A stretch of 64,000 nucleotides of DNA, taken from contig JAIULZ010000005.1 of assembly GCA_022565805.1 (NCBI GenBank), positions 1-64,000 on the forward strand, written 5' to 3'. The stretch is from Balneolales bacterium (GTDB taxonomy: Bacteria; Bacteroidota; Rhodothermia; Balneolales; Cyclonatronaceae). Below are positions 1-9,766 of this stretch, piece by piece (positions within the stretch are counted from its first letter, which is position 1; each line of letters opens with the position of its first letter). A model generated the notes under the pieces. It was not told the origin of the DNA. It searched no databases and saw only the letters and a program-made list of their open reading frames with translations. Position numbers and translations under genes: made by a program.

Positions 1-53
1 AAACCCCCACAGTGGACTTTCACCACCAAGTTGATTGCCATGCACGGCACACA

Positions 54-88
54 TAAAAAAACCCGGCTCCTATCCGGATGCCGGGTTT
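54..88 (-). terminator. Rho-independent terminator of the cohesin/T9SS protein gene
   Basis: A perfect 9-bp inverted repeat pairs positions 59-67 (AAACCCGGC) with 80-88 (GCCGGGTTT) around a 12-nt loop. A run of A on the left of the plus strand becomes a U-run on the minus strand. It lies about 45 bp after the stop codon at 131, so it should end the minus-strand transcript of the large secreted protein. Confidence 0.85.
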
Positions 89-130
89 ATATCAATCAAC
101 CAAATGAAAACTTTTTAACCTATATCAATC

Positions 131-3100
131 TTATTTAACGAGCATCATTTTTCGTGTGAAAGACTGTTCTCCGGCGGTCATCCGGATTAAGTACACACCC
201 GAAGTAAGACGGCTGGCATCAAACATTTGGGTATGGGTTCCGGCAGCCATCTGCTGACGATCTGCTAGTATTGCCACGCGCTGGCCCAGAATATTTACTA
301 CTTCAATAGTAACGACTTTGTTGTCGCTCAAATCGAAGCGAATATTCGTTGTTGGGTTAAACGGATTCGGGTAGTTCTGGAAAAGAGCCGTTTCAAGCGG
401 GAGTTCAGTCGTTTCGCTGGAAGTAGCCAGTTCAATAGTGATTTCAGCATCAATCTCATCGATGGTGACGGTTGCGTTATTCTCATTTACCACGCTGAAA
501 CGGTGGATCAGCAGTTCTGCAGACGAGCTCCAGTTTTGCTCGGCAGTTACAGTAAAGCTGATAAACTCCGAGGCAGAAACAGCATCGGTTGGTCCTTTAT
601 GCACTTTAGCACCGGAAACTTCATAATCCTTGAGTAGATCGAACTCTAAAAGACGATTGTCCTGCTTCCATTCATCTGCCCATTCTAAGGCGATTCCTTT
701 TGTAAGGGTGAAAGATTCTGCGCTTGCACCGAAAACTTCAGCCATAAACGAGACGCCCTGAATATTGAGTAAATCGGCGGTACGAAGGGTTATGGTTGCA
801 ACATCGCCTTCATTTAAGGCTGGTAGGAAGAAAGAGGCAAGTGGCGGAACTTCACTTTCCTCATCTGCATCATTTACCGTTTGACCAAAGTTAAGGCCAA
901 TAGCAAGCAGGTCGGTTTGGTTTACTCTTCCGCTACCGTCTGTATCGGCAAAAGTTGCTTCTACAGGGTCCCAAACCAGCGCTTCCTGACCCACCCAGTC
1001 GGTAGAGGCATTCTCACGAACAGGTCCGGTTTGGTTCCAGTAAATACCCAGGGGCAGAACATCCGCTTCATTTACCTCACCATCGTTGTTGGTGTCTCCC
1101 GGCCAAACAGTTACGAATACAGAGCCGTCGTCGTCGTTGAAGAATACCGTATCCAGAACCTGATCAGTATCAGCGGGGCCGAGAGTAAGGCTTCTGTTCA
1201 AGTTAGGATCACCATTCAGCAGTTCCCAGCCGTCATTAGGATATTCGCGGTCACCAGCAGTTTGAACAAAGAACTTATATCCTAAAGTTTGGTCTTCATC
1301 TCCGAATACGTTACGCGAGACTTCATAAACCAGCGAACCAGTTTCAACGGGAAACAACTCATCGTTCAGGCCAAAGTAGTTAAAATCGCCGCGAACAAAA
1401 ACACGATCACCAGATTCGGGCTCGAAGGGACCATTTGCCTGTACGCTCATATCCACAGAAAACGTAACATTTCTGGATGGGGGAAAGACATCATTATTAT
1501 TAAAGAATACCGTCTCCAGAACTTGCTCTACGTCGGCAGGACCCAGAATTAAGAGTCGGTTGCCACCTGGACCAACATCACCTTCATAATTGCTATCATC
1601 CGCGAGATCACCGGCGAAGAATTTATACGCAACTTCCGCGTCCTCGGCTCCTTCTACAGATACAATTACCGAATACACAAGTTCGTCACCCTGTATCATT
1701 TCAATTGCTCCCCAATCGTTAAAACTACCTCTCACATAAACAGGGTCTTCATCGGGGTTAAAATTACCAAGAGCCTGCTGTACGCTCATATCTACCGAAA
1801 ATACTACATCGCGCACCGGCGGCAGTTCCTGATTGCTAAACAAAACCGTATCGAGCACCTGCTCCACGCCATCCGGGCCCAGTGTTAGAATACGATTTAA
1901 GCCTTCGCCATTTAAAATTTCCCATCCGTCGTTAGGATAATCTCTGCTATCTCCAGTTTCAACAAAATACTTGAATTCTACCTCAGAGCCTGTATTTCCC
2001 TCAACAGAAAAGGTAACACTATACACAAGTCCGTCGCCGCTTGCGGTCATTATCTCACCTGCGGCTTCGAATCCTCCATCAACGAACTCACCTCTCAGGT
2101 AGACATCATCGAGCTCCGGGTCGAAAAAGCCAAGAGCCTGCTGTACGCTCATATCCACAGAAAATACCACATCGCGAAACTCAGCTTCGAATGGCACATT
2201 ATCGTAAAACACGGTGTCTAATACTTGCTGCTCATTGGCAGGACCAAGCACAAATTCACGATCGGGCAAACCATCCAACTCAAAAGCGTTATCTATTTTA
2301 AACTTATAGAACTGAACTTGCTGCTCTGGACCTATTATTGGTATGCTAACTTCATAAATATTAGAATCTTCATCAGAGGCCGTCATAGCAACATCAGACC
2401 AGCCGCTAAATGAGCCTGCCACATTTACAGTGTTTACTTCGGGGTTGTAATTTCCAAACTGAATCTGCGCGCTCATATCTACCGAAAATACTACATCGCG
2501 CTCGGCCTCGAAATCTGGTTCAGAATCGTACCACTGCGTTCCGTCGTACCAGCCATCGGTATTTCGCTCTAAATCTTCTGTTTTATTATCATCTTCATCA
2601 GGTCCATCTGCAAAAATTATCCTATCAAACATATCTGGTATATCCTGAAAATACCAAACTGATCCCGCTTCCGGCTCATTCATCAGAATTCCGGGAAATG
2701 GAGCTATTTCACCGCCCCCATTACTGCTAAAGGCATACACAAAAACCTGATCCCATATGGCTTGGTTTTCTCCATTTATAGGAAATGGTGGGTTATTATA
2801 GTGTACCCGAAAAGTTTCATAATCTACAAGAACAGTCGCATCTTCGGGAGCCTCAACATCGGGGATGGGCTGTCCGGCAGAATTGCGCACATCTATGTCA
2901 GAAAAAGCAAACTGTGCTTCGCCTGTTTCGGGTAAAGCACCTACGTTAAAAGTAAACGTAGCAATAGCGCCTGAACCTGAGGCAGCTCCGCTTGTGCGAA
3001 CAACGCTACCACCTATGCTCGAATCAGATAAATTATCTGCAATTGCGAGCGGGTTCTCGCCCATAAGGGCACCGGCCTGTATCCCCGAAAAAGAAAAACG

Positions 3101-3331
3101 GCTGTTATCATAGCCAATTTCCAGGCCGTAGAAAAAAAGATCGCTGGCATTATCGGCCGAAAAAGTAACACTTACCTCCGAAAAAGGTACTATTACCTCG
3201 GGGCTTATACTAACGCTTAGGCTAAACTCCTGTGCGTTCTCGTCCTGCACTATCTGCGCAGCAGCCTGGCCAAACCAGCCTGAAAGCAAGAAAACAGCAC
3301 AGGTTATCGCTGTTGTAACATAATTTCGCAT
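131..3331 (-). CDS. Secreted multi-module protein: cohesin-like, starch-binding-like repeats, dockerin, T9SS sorting domain
   Basis: A 1066-residue exported protein. Residues 1-25 form a signal peptide ending AAA. About 35-170 resemble a cohesin fold. About 175-272 resemble a CBM26-type starch module, with a short motif around 'IIFADGPDEDDNKTEDL'. Four repeats follow, starting near 277, 384, 505 and 618. Each opens with a form of 'VVFSVDMS' and contains 'VYVRGSFNDW'-like text typical of CBM20/CBM48-like starch-binding folds. Two calcium-binding dockerin repeats lie near 738-768 ('GDTNNDGEVNEADVL') and 795-820 ('DTDGSGRVNQTDLL'). A second cohesin-like beta module lies near 850-985, and the C-terminal 75 residues are a T9SS type A sorting signal with 'LFQNYPNPFNPTTNIRF'. 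I infer a surface or secreted glucan-binding, possibly self-assembling, scaffold. No catalytic domain is visible. It is transcribed alone and followed by a terminator. Confidence 0.8.
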   Translation of the reverse strand: MRNYVTTAITCAVFLLSGWFGQAAAQIVQDENAQEFSLSVSISPEVIVPFSEVSVTFSADNASDLFFYGLEIGYDNSRFSFSGIQAGALMGENPLAIADNLSDSSIGGSVVRTSGAASGSGAIATFTFNVGALPETGEAQFAFSDIDVRNSAGQPIPDVEAPEDATVLVDYETFRVHYNNPPFPINGENQAIWDQVFVYAFSSNGGGEIAPFPGILMNEPEAGSVWYFQDIPDMFDRIIFADGPDEDDNKTEDLERNTDGWYDGTQWYDSEPDFEAERDVVFSVDMSAQIQFGNYNPEVNTVNVAGSFSGWSDVAMTASDEDSNIYEVSIPIIGPEQQVQFYKFKIDNAFELDGLPDREFVLGPANEQQVLDTVFYDNVPFEAEFRDVVFSVDMSVQQALGFFDPELDDVYLRGEFVDGGFEAAGEIMTASGDGLVYSVTFSVEGNTGSEVEFKYFVETGDSRDYPNDGWEILNGEGLNRILTLGPDGVEQVLDTVLFSNQELPPVRDVVFSVDMSVQQALGNFNPDEDPVYVRGSFNDWGAIEMIQGDELVYSVIVSVEGAEDAEVAYKFFAGDLADDSNYEGDVGPGGNRLLILGPADVEQVLETVFFNNNDVFPPSRNVTFSVDMSVQANGPFEPESGDRVFVRGDFNYFGLNDELFPVETGSLVYEVSRNVFGDEDQTLGYKFFVQTAGDREYPNDGWELLNGDPNLNRSLTLGPADTDQVLDTVFFNDDDGSVFVTVWPGDTNNDGEVNEADVLPLGIYWNQTGPVRENASTDWVGQEALVWDPVEATFADTDGSGRVNQTDLLAIGLNFGQTVNDADEESEVPPLASFFLPALNEGDVATITLRTADLLNIQGVSFMAEVFGASAESFTLTKGIALEWADEWKQDNRLLEFDLLKDYEVSGAKVHKGPTDAVSASEFISFTVTAEQNWSSSAELLIHRFSVVNENNATVTIDEIDAEITIELATSSETTELPLETALFQNYPNPFNPTTNIRFDLSDNKVVTIEVVNILGQRVAILADRQQMAAGTHTQMFDASRLTSGVYLIRMTAGEQSFTRKMMLVK

Positions 3332-4073
3332 AAAGTAAATAAGCTATTGTGATGATTTTTTTGAAAGGTAGCAGGTTTGCGGAAATCGAAAGAGCTCGTA
3401 GATTGGTGTCGAATTTCAAAACGTATAGTTGCTGCATGCTATCGAATTACATCCGGGCAACGAATCCATACCTATATTCAGCACAGACAGGATTAATCGT
3501 TTTACAGATGTGATGTGATATTATGGCTACGTCTATACAGCATAAAGACAGCTCAATCCGGTTACTTTTTTGTGATAAATTCTTTAAAGCCTTCCCGCAC
3601 AGAGCCCAATCCTAAAACTGTACCAGGCATCGATTAGCAAAGCGCTTTTCTAAAACTTTAGCTAAGGATAACTTATGATCGTTTTTTTTACTGCAAACTA
3701 GTTTGGTATCTGTATTTGATAACTCACTATCCTTTGCTCAAAGCTTGAAAGCGCTTACATTCTTAAAAATAATAAAAGTTGTTCAGAAAACAAGCTGATT
3801 TATTAAATGACGTAACAAAAATATTTCAGGTTATTTTGCACACGTCAAGGCTGCGTCTGCTTATCGATAGTTAAATGACAGATTCGAAGAGGTGAGACGG
3901 CACAAATCTACGTATTAATGCCATGAGAACATAAAACCGAAATATTGCTTCTCTGTTGAAGAATTTCATTTTGTATACAGACAACAGTCTGGCATAAGAG
4001 TGGTTTTCAAAGCATTCTATCAAACAAACTGAGGTTTTCATGAAGAAAAAACGCCCTGAAAGATCAAATCAGA
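3332..4073. other. Intergenic region with one dispersed repeat copy
   Basis: AT-rich spacer of 742 bp between the 5' end of the T9SS protein gene and the 3' end of the acyltransferase gene. It should hold the promoter of the former, but I cannot assign one. It contains a copy of the dispersed repeat at 3986-4021. I see no convincing gene, RNA gene or terminator otherwise. Confidence 0.5.
3986..4021 (+). repeat. Dispersed intergenic repeat, copy 1
   Basis: This copy matches the copy at 43538-43579 closely: GGCATAAGAGTGGTTTT followed by CAAAGCATTCTATC, against GGCAAAAGAGTGATTCT followed by GCAAAGCCTTCTTTT. It lies about 50 bp beyond the stop of the acyltransferase gene. No open reading frame covers it. 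Confidence 0.6.
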
Positions 4074-5468
4074 TCACACCACTTCATCTAATAGTTCTTC
4101 AAACTCTTTACCAAACCAGTAAACCAGCCGGTCGGGGTCTTTCATAAGACCGGAGTCGGATGCAACCCCAATTCGAACAGCGTTATCGTAGCTTATTATG
4201 CTAATACCAAGGCCAAGATTTCCGGATTTCGGTACCCAAAACATGATGTCTGTAAGAGCCGAACCTGCAATAAACAGCTGTCTTCGCGGGCCAGGCACAT
4301 TTGTAAAAACAGCGGTGCACTTTTTGCTCAAAAATTTTATAACCCACTTTTCTAAAAATAAGGGCATTCGTCCTAGCAAAGAGAGCACCCCATACACCAC
4401 TACAGCCTCTCCGGACTGCTTAATTTGATTCATTTCCTGCTGAATGGTTCTCAGGCGAAGCATTTTATCTTCTTCACCTACTGGCAAATTAAGAAAAATA
4501 AGCCCAAACCGGTTTCCAGTTCTATTTAAATCTCCGTTCGATCTTAAATTTACAGGTACCGACACACGTAGGGTTGGGGGTTGCTCTGTTGCTTGCGTTT
4601 TACCGCCTTCCTCTAAATAGCTGCGAAGAGCACTGCACGCTACCCAAAGTAGAATATCATTTATTGTTGCGCGGTATTTAATGGATAGCTTTTTTACCAA
4701 CTCAAGGGGATATCGGTCGGACCATGCCGCTTGTTTGTTAACTTCTAAGACTCCCTTGAACGATCCGGGGTTATCTTTTGGCATCCAAAGAAGTTTTGAA
4801 AGCGCACGGCCAATTTTTACTACATTTTCGAAACCTTGCCGAAGAGTTCCTCCCGTTTTTTGAGCTCCATTAGCATCATTCCAGTCGTTTCTGCGACGTG
4901 GGCTATACTCTTTTTCGGGCTCGAAATACGCGCCTCCCGGGCTCACTGTGGCCAGCGAAAGCAGAATGCGAACCAGCCCTATACCATCGGCAATGCAGTG
5001 ATGAAACTTGGCCACCAAAGTTGCTTTGCGATAAACCTCATTATCGGAATCGGGGTCTTCACAAATTAAATGCAGTTCCCAAAGCGGGATGTTGAAGTCG
5101 AGCGGCCTGCTCATTAATTCGCTCACATACTTTTGCAGCCCAACAAAACCGGGGGTTTTATCGGAGTAAACCCGAATTAGATGCTGGTCCAGATTGAATT
5201 CACTGTAGGACTGCCATACCGGGATTTGATTTCTGCCGGTTACTTTGCAAACAAATGGAGGATAGATGAGCAATCTCGAGCGAATCAGGTTTTGCAAAGT
5301 TTCCCAGTCTGGTGCGGGTTCGAGGGTAAATAGACCCGTAATAACCATTTGGTTGGTATCTTGCTCCATACGAAGCCAGGCAGCATCGGCACCATCCATT
5401 ACAGAGGTTAGCCCTGCATTACCTGCAAGCTTTACACCATGTGCTACATCAGAATTAAGAGACTGCAT
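4074..5468 (-). CDS. WS/DGAT-type wax ester synthase/diacylglycerol acyltransferase
   Basis: A 464-residue protein of the family's usual length. This family transfers acyl groups from acyl-CoA to fatty alcohols or diacylglycerol to make storage lipids. The catalytic HHxxxDG motif is intact as 'HHCIADG' near residues 154-160, preceded by the family opening 'MDGADAAWLRME'. The C-terminal half matches the WES/DUF1298 region, with 'NVPGP' and 'ISYDNAVRIGV'. The ATG at 5468 is preceded by AAGGCGGT, a plausible though closely spaced ribosome site. It stands alone between two intergenic regions. Whether it makes wax esters or triacylglycerol cannot be read from the sequence. Confidence 0.88.
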   Translation of the reverse strand: MQSLNSDVAHGVKLAGNAGLTSVMDGADAAWLRMEQDTNQMVITGLFTLEPAPDWETLQNLIRSRLLIYPPFVCKVTGRNQIPVWQSYSEFNLDQHLIRVYSDKTPGFVGLQKYVSELMSRPLDFNIPLWELHLICEDPDSDNEVYRKATLVAKFHHCIADGIGLVRILLSLATVSPGGAYFEPEKEYSPRRRNDWNDANGAQKTGGTLRQGFENVVKIGRALSKLLWMPKDNPGSFKGVLEVNKQAAWSDRYPLELVKKLSIKYRATINDILLWVACSALRSYLEEGGKTQATEQPPTLRVSVPVNLRSNGDLNRTGNRFGLIFLNLPVGEEDKMLRLRTIQQEMNQIKQSGEAVVVYGVLSLLGRMPLFLEKWVIKFLSKKCTAVFTNVPGPRRQLFIAGSALTDIMFWVPKSGNLGLGISIISYDNAVRIGVASDSGLMKDPDRLVYWFGKEFEELLDEVV

Positions 5469-5922
5469 ACCGCCTTATGTGATAAAAATAATTTTGATAC
5501 CGCACTGTATCGCTTTGCATTGCGGCAAGAATAGATTCGGCCTGTGCTTTTATAAATAGAAGGTTTCTCGAAGCCTTCAAATATAACTAAAAATGGGCTT
5601 TGTGGCGTGAATAACACTACGATGCGCTTAATAACCCGGATTAAAGCCATGCTCAGGAGCTACTTTTTAACTTTTAGAGCCGCAATGTGTAAATAAGATT
5701 TTTAACCTGACGATAAACACATGCTTCCTGCTATGAAATACTAAACATCTTTTCTATCTATCTATTTGGCTATGGTGCTTTCTGTATAATTTTCTTGAAC
5801 TTTTTCCGGATTTTAAGGCTTATTCACCCCGATTGCCAGAATGCCAGAATGCCAGAATGCCAGAATGCCTAACTTACGGTCTTATCTATCGATATTAAAA
5901 AAAAACCCCTTAAAAAAGTGTG
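5469..5922. other. Intergenic region with an 8-bp tandem repeat
   Basis: 454-bp spacer between the start of the acyltransferase gene and the end of the REC-SpoIIE gene, both on the minus strand. It contains the tandem repeat at 5835-5869 and a small imperfect hairpin near 5556-5580 (GAAGG with CCTTC). No gene is supported. Confidence 0.5.
5835..5869. repeat. Tandem repeat of GCCAGAAT, 4.4 copies
   Basis: Four perfect head-to-tail copies of the 8-mer GCCAGAAT followed by GCC, about 55 bp downstream of the REC-SpoIIE phosphatase stop codon. No spacer units are present, so this is not a CRISPR array. Such arrays are prone to slippage and may vary between strains. Confidence 0.85.
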
Positions 5923-7065
5923 CTAACCTATTTTCTTTATTAATAACAGCGTGGTATCGTCTTCGAAAGCGCTTAATCCAGAAAGTTCGAGCAGGTGGTT
6001 TACAATTTTTTTTGCGTCGGCATCAGCCCCACTGTTAAGGTATTTTGTAATACCATCTTTAACAAAGTGAAAACCTTTTGTTTGATCTTCGGAAGCGAAG
6101 AGTTCGGAGAGTCCGTCTGTGAAGCAAAATAGAATATCCCCGGTTTCCATACGAACCACTACTTCTTCGAAATTAGCTTCTTTACGCAGGCCCAGAATGC
6201 CTGTATCTTCGGTTTGCACCTCTTCCATCACCGATTGATTTGCCCGAAATAACAAAAGTGGATATTGAAGCGCGTTACTTAGTACAATTTCAGGACTATT
6301 GGGTTTTATGCTAACTAAAGTTATAGCACAAAGAGTATTACCCACCTGATCATCATGAAAAATAGCTTCGTTCATTCTATTCAGGATTTCACCTGTACGA
6401 ATGTTTTCTCCTTGCGAGCCGGTTACCAGTACGCGAACCGATGATCTTAAATAAGCAGCATATGCATGTGCAAACACCCATGCTTTCCAGTGTTTGCCCA
6501 TCACATCACCAATAACAGCCAAAACCTGATTGTCGGTACTAATAAAATCTACGAAATCTCCGCCCGGTATCCCTTCATGCCCCTGATTAAAATGTTGAAC
6601 AGAGTAGCCGGCGATTTTTGGTGGTGTGGCAGGGTTAAGCAATACCCCTGTAGTTTGTGAAGCCTTATCGAGTTCGTTGGCCATATTGCTACGAATTTTC
6701 TCTCTTTTTCGCAGCGCATTCTTCATTTTCGTAACCATTACCTGCGGCCCATCTGTTTTCGGAATAAAATCTTCCACATCCATCCCCAGGCCCTTCATAA
6801 TATTTTCTTCGCTATTATAAGCCGATAAATAAAGAAAGGGTATTTCGGAGAATTCTGGTCTTTGCTGCAAAATTTCCCGAAACTCGAAACCATCCATTTC
6901 CGGCATCATAATATCACATACAATGGCATCGGGTGTAATTCGGCTAAGCACTTCTAAAGCGATTCTTCCGTTCTCTGCTTCAAGCACATTATAGCCCTCT
7001 TTTTTAAGCATATAGCCAAAAAGAGAGCGCATGGTTGGTTCGTCCTCTACCAATAGGATATTCAC
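5923..7065 (-). CDS. Response regulator-PP2C/SpoIIE phosphatase (RsbU-like)
   Basis: A 380-residue fusion of a receiver domain (1-120) and a SpoIIE/PP2C-type serine phosphatase (about 165-378). The receiver has the acidic pair near residues 8-9, the phospho-acceptor D51 ('CDIMMPEMDG') and K102. The phosphatase keeps its metal-binding aspartates in 'GGDFVDF', 'GDVMGK', 'FTDGLSE' and 'FEDDTTLL'. By analogy with RsbU/RsbP it should dephosphorylate a STAS anti-anti-sigma protein when its receiver is phosphorylated. The STAS gene lies just upstream with a 40-bp gap, which fits a partner-switching module. No RsbW-like kinase is in the window. The start codon is GTG, and the first residues are the expected beta-1 strand of the receiver. 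Confidence 0.9.
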   Translation of the reverse strand: MNILLVEDEPTMRSLFGYMLKKEGYNVLEAENGRIALEVLSRITPDAIVCDIMMPEMDGFEFREILQQRPEFSEIPFLYLSAYNSEENIMKGLGMDVEDFIPKTDGPQVMVTKMKNALRKREKIRSNMANELDKASQTTGVLLNPATPPKIAGYSVQHFNQGHEGIPGGDFVDFISTDNQVLAVIGDVMGKHWKAWVFAHAYAAYLRSSVRVLVTGSQGENIRTGEILNRMNEAIFHDDQVGNTLCAITLVSIKPNSPEIVLSNALQYPLLLFRANQSVMEEVQTEDTGILGLRKEANFEEVVVRMETGDILFCFTDGLSELFASEDQTKGFHFVKDGITKYLNSGADADAKKIVNHLLELSGLSAFEDDTTLLLIKKIG

Positions 7066-7105
7066 AGTAGCTTTACTTATTAAATGAATTACAGGATGAT
7101 GGGGG

Positions 7106-7453
7106 TCAAACCGTTTTTAAGGCTTGAACGGCCTCTTCACTAGTACTGTAAATTTTGAAAATATTATACAGCCTTGTAAGTTCGAACATAGACTTAACCG
7201 GCGGCTGCAGGCCACAAACGGCAAGTTCTCCGTGATTTTTCATGGCCAGCTTAAGGCCTTTCACCAAAGTACCTAAAAAATTACTATCTATAAAAGAAAC
7301 AGCTGTAAGGTCGATTACGATAGATTCGACATCGGGCTCGTTCAGTTTTTTTTCTATTAGATCGAATATTGCAGCCGATTCAATAGCTGTACACCTCTCA
7401 GACTCTACCCTGATAATGCCAATATTGTTTCTTAGATCATAACTATGTAGCAT
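7106..7453 (-). CDS. STAS-domain anti-sigma factor antagonist
   Basis: A 115-residue single STAS domain from the ATG at 7453. A longer reading from 7492 adds 13 hydrophobic residues that do not fit the family. The conserved loop 'FIDSNFLGTL' places the phosphorylatable serine at S57 after D56. Proteins of this kind bind a serine kinase/anti-sigma factor when unphosphorylated. The adjacent REC-SpoIIE phosphatase gene is 40 bp downstream on the same strand and is the likely activating phosphatase. The downstream target is not in view. Confidence 0.88.
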   Translation of the reverse strand: MLHSYDLRNNIGIIRVESERCTAIESAAIFDLIEKKLNEPDVESIVIDLTAVSFIDSNFLGTLVKGLKLAMKNHGELAVCGLQPPVKSMFELTRLYNIFKIYSTSEEAVQALKTV

Positions 7454-8165
7454 AAGAATGAAATAAATTTGTGCTAAAAAATTATATATCAAAAAGCCTT
7501 TCCCGGCTTCCCGGTAATGTTTACTCTTGAAAGTATAGGATTCGGGCTTTAAAGTATCTTTATGATTAGGATAGGCATCGGGTACTTCTACTAGTTTTGC
7601 CTACACCGGAGACTACCGCAGTGTTCCTGTAATAACAATCGCAAATTAATCTATATTAGCGTAAATAAGCCAAATTTACAAGTTTTCCAAAGGTTTTAAC
7701 GTTTGAGTTTCAGTGCATTCCATACCGTTTGAGATCATTTAAAACTATATTAAGATAAATTGATTTTTTGCATTACTGAAAGGATATTTATCGGAAAAGA
7801 TTTCCATTCGCAGGGCTCTTTTTTCATTTCATAGGTAGGCTTTCAAACCAAATCAAAAAAACAGGGGGGGCGAAAGTTCATTCGATCTCAACCCCAGAAA
7901 GCCGACAAATTGGTGAGGTACGGTAAAAGACGGGCAAATAAACGGTTTTACAAAGCCTTCATTTAGTATATTATACTTATGCTACACGAGGCCGGAGTAT
8001 ATGCAGTGCAACGGCCTTTTACACCCGGGTTATTTGCAGTTCATAAAATTTCGGGTTTTAAGTAAAGGCATTTATTATGATGGAAGACTTGCCCGCTAAT
8101 GGCGTACGATAGAAACAAATACGAGCAATTACGACGCCCAACTATTAATATTATTTATTATATCT
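7454..8165. other. Divergent intergenic region with one dispersed repeat copy
   Basis: 712 bp between the divergent STAS and DUF4301 genes, expected to carry both promoters. It contains a dispersed repeat copy at 7924-7965 with a partly complementary arm near 7832-7840 (AGGCTTT). A 6-bp GC-rich hairpin, AGGCCG (7989-7994) with CGGCCT (8012-8017), is followed by TTTA and could be a weak plus-strand terminator. No gene is visible. Confidence 0.5.
7924..7965 (+). repeat. Dispersed intergenic repeat, copy 2
   Basis: Contains AAAAGACGGGCAAATAAACG followed by GTTTTACAAAGCCTTCATTT. It is the closest relative of the inverted copy at 10367-10412. It ends about 200 bp upstream of the DUF4301 gene. Confidence 0.7.
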
Positions 8166-9743
8166 ATGAAGGCATCCTTAGAAAAAAAATTATCTGCGCA
8201 GCTACAGGAAAAAAATATTTCAAAAGAGGAAGTTCAGCGTCAGCTTGATCTTTTCAAAAATGGGGTTCCTTATCTTCAGGTTGAGCGCCCTGCGATAGCA
8301 GGTGATGGTATTTTAAAGCTCAGCGATGCTGAATCCGTATCGTATAAGGAAAAATATGACGCCATTATCGGCAATGGAGAAATCCAGCTCAAAAAGTTTG
8401 TTCCGGCATCTGGGGCGGCCTCCAGAATGTTTAAACAACTCGAAAGCATGTTGTTGGAATATTCCGAAATCGACAATGAGGTTCTTAAGAAAGACAAAGA
8501 AAACTGCAGGTTTGCCGCAACATTTATTCAAAATATCCGCAAATTCGCTTTTTTTAAGCTTCTCTCCGAAAAGCTTTCAGCAAATGGTTTAGAAATCGAA
8601 GAGCTTCTCAAAAATGGTGAATACAGGCCTCTAATCGAATATACCCTAAGCGAAGCCGGGCTCTCCTATTCGAGTATGCCAAAGGCATTAATACAGTTTC
8701 ATCAATACGATAACGGAAGCCGCAGCGCTACTGCTTTACAAGAACAATTTGCAGAAGGATGCGCCTATGCCAGAATGCCAGACAGCTCTGTTCGCCTGCA
8801 TTTTACTATTTCTCCCGAATTTCTTGATGATGTAAAGTTACAGAGCGAGTTGATCATTTCTGAATGGAAAAAGAAAGATGCCGGCATTCAATTTATGCCC
8901 GAATTTTCGTTTCAGCAGCCATCTACCGATACCATTGCCGTAGATGAAAATAACGAACCTTTTATTGATTCCGACGGCCGGGTTCTATTTCGCCCAGGCG
9001 GACATGGCGCACTAATTGAAAACCTTAATGAGCTGAATACAGACGCTGTATTCATTAAAAACATCGATAATGTTGTGCCGGATCATCTCCGGGATGACAC
9101 CATTTTTTGGAAAAAAGTAATTGGTGGTGTGGGCCTTAATATACGTGAAGAAGTATTCGCGATGATCAACAAGTTAAGTGAAGTAGCTGGTAAAAAAGCC
9201 GATGCTTCACTTTTAGAAGAAGCAGAAAAACTATGCACAGAAAAACTAAACCTGAGCCTGCCCGAAACATACGCTGTCGCCGCTGTAGAAAATAAGCCTC
9301 ACGTATTAATTGATGTTCTGAATCGCCCAATAAGGGTATGCGGTATGGTTAAAAATGAAGGCGAACCGGGGGGCGGGCCATTTTTTATTAAAAAAGAGGG
9401 TCTCGTAAATAAGTTGCAAATTGTAGAATCTTCTCAGCTAAATAAAGATGATGCCGGCCAAATGAAGATACTTGCCTCTTCTACTCATTTTAATCCGGTA
9501 GACTTGTTCTGCATTCTCAAAGATTACTCTGGCGAGGCATTCGATTTAAATAGGTTCACAGATCCAGAGACCGCTTTTATTGCCTCAAAATCCAAGGATG
9601 GAAAATCACTAAAGGCTTTGGAGCGACCCGGGTTGTGGAACGGGGCCATGGCTCATTGGATAACCGTATTTATTGAAGTACCGGTTAGTACCTTTAACCC
9701 TGTTAAAACCGTGAACGATCTTTTAAGGCCACAGCACCAGTAA
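8166..9743 (+). CDS. DUF4301 family protein
   Basis: A 525-residue soluble protein recognised as DUF4301 by its length and by the glycine-rich segment 'KFVPASGAASRMFK' near residues 76-89. The family is found mainly in Bacteroidota and relatives. Its N-terminal half has been likened to sugar nucleotidyltransferases, but no activity is established. A second conserved block, 'LFRPGGHGALIENLNEL', lies near 278-294, and 'GEPGGGPFF' lies near 399-407. Both could bind phosphate or a nucleotide, which is inference. It stands alone, with a convergent neighbour 23 bp beyond its stop. Confidence 0.85.
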   Translation: MKASLEKKLSAQLQEKNISKEEVQRQLDLFKNGVPYLQVERPAIAGDGILKLSDAESVSYKEKYDAIIGNGEIQLKKFVPASGAASRMFKQLESMLLEYSEIDNEVLKKDKENCRFAATFIQNIRKFAFFKLLSEKLSANGLEIEELLKNGEYRPLIEYTLSEAGLSYSSMPKALIQFHQYDNGSRSATALQEQFAEGCAYARMPDSSVRLHFTISPEFLDDVKLQSELIISEWKKKDAGIQFMPEFSFQQPSTDTIAVDENNEPFIDSDGRVLFRPGGHGALIENLNELNTDAVFIKNIDNVVPDHLRDDTIFWKKVIGGVGLNIREEVFAMINKLSEVAGKKADASLLEEAEKLCTEKLNLSLPETYAVAAVENKPHVLIDVLNRPIRVCGMVKNEGEPGGGPFFIKKEGLVNKLQIVESSQLNKDDAGQMKILASSTHFNPVDLFCILKDYSGEAFDLNRFTDPETAFIASKSKDGKSLKALERPGLWNGAMAHWITVFIEVPVSTFNPVKTVNDLLRPQHQ

Positions 9744-9766
9744 GCGCGGGTGTGCTCAAAAAAGGG

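Noticed and set aside
3626-3652. Additional copy of the dispersed repeat (GCAAAGCGCTTTTCTA)
   Set aside because: Only the central GCAAAGC and a few flanking bases match; below what I would accept.
5835-5869. Possible CRISPR array
   Set aside because: Units are only 8 bp, contiguous, and have no spacers.
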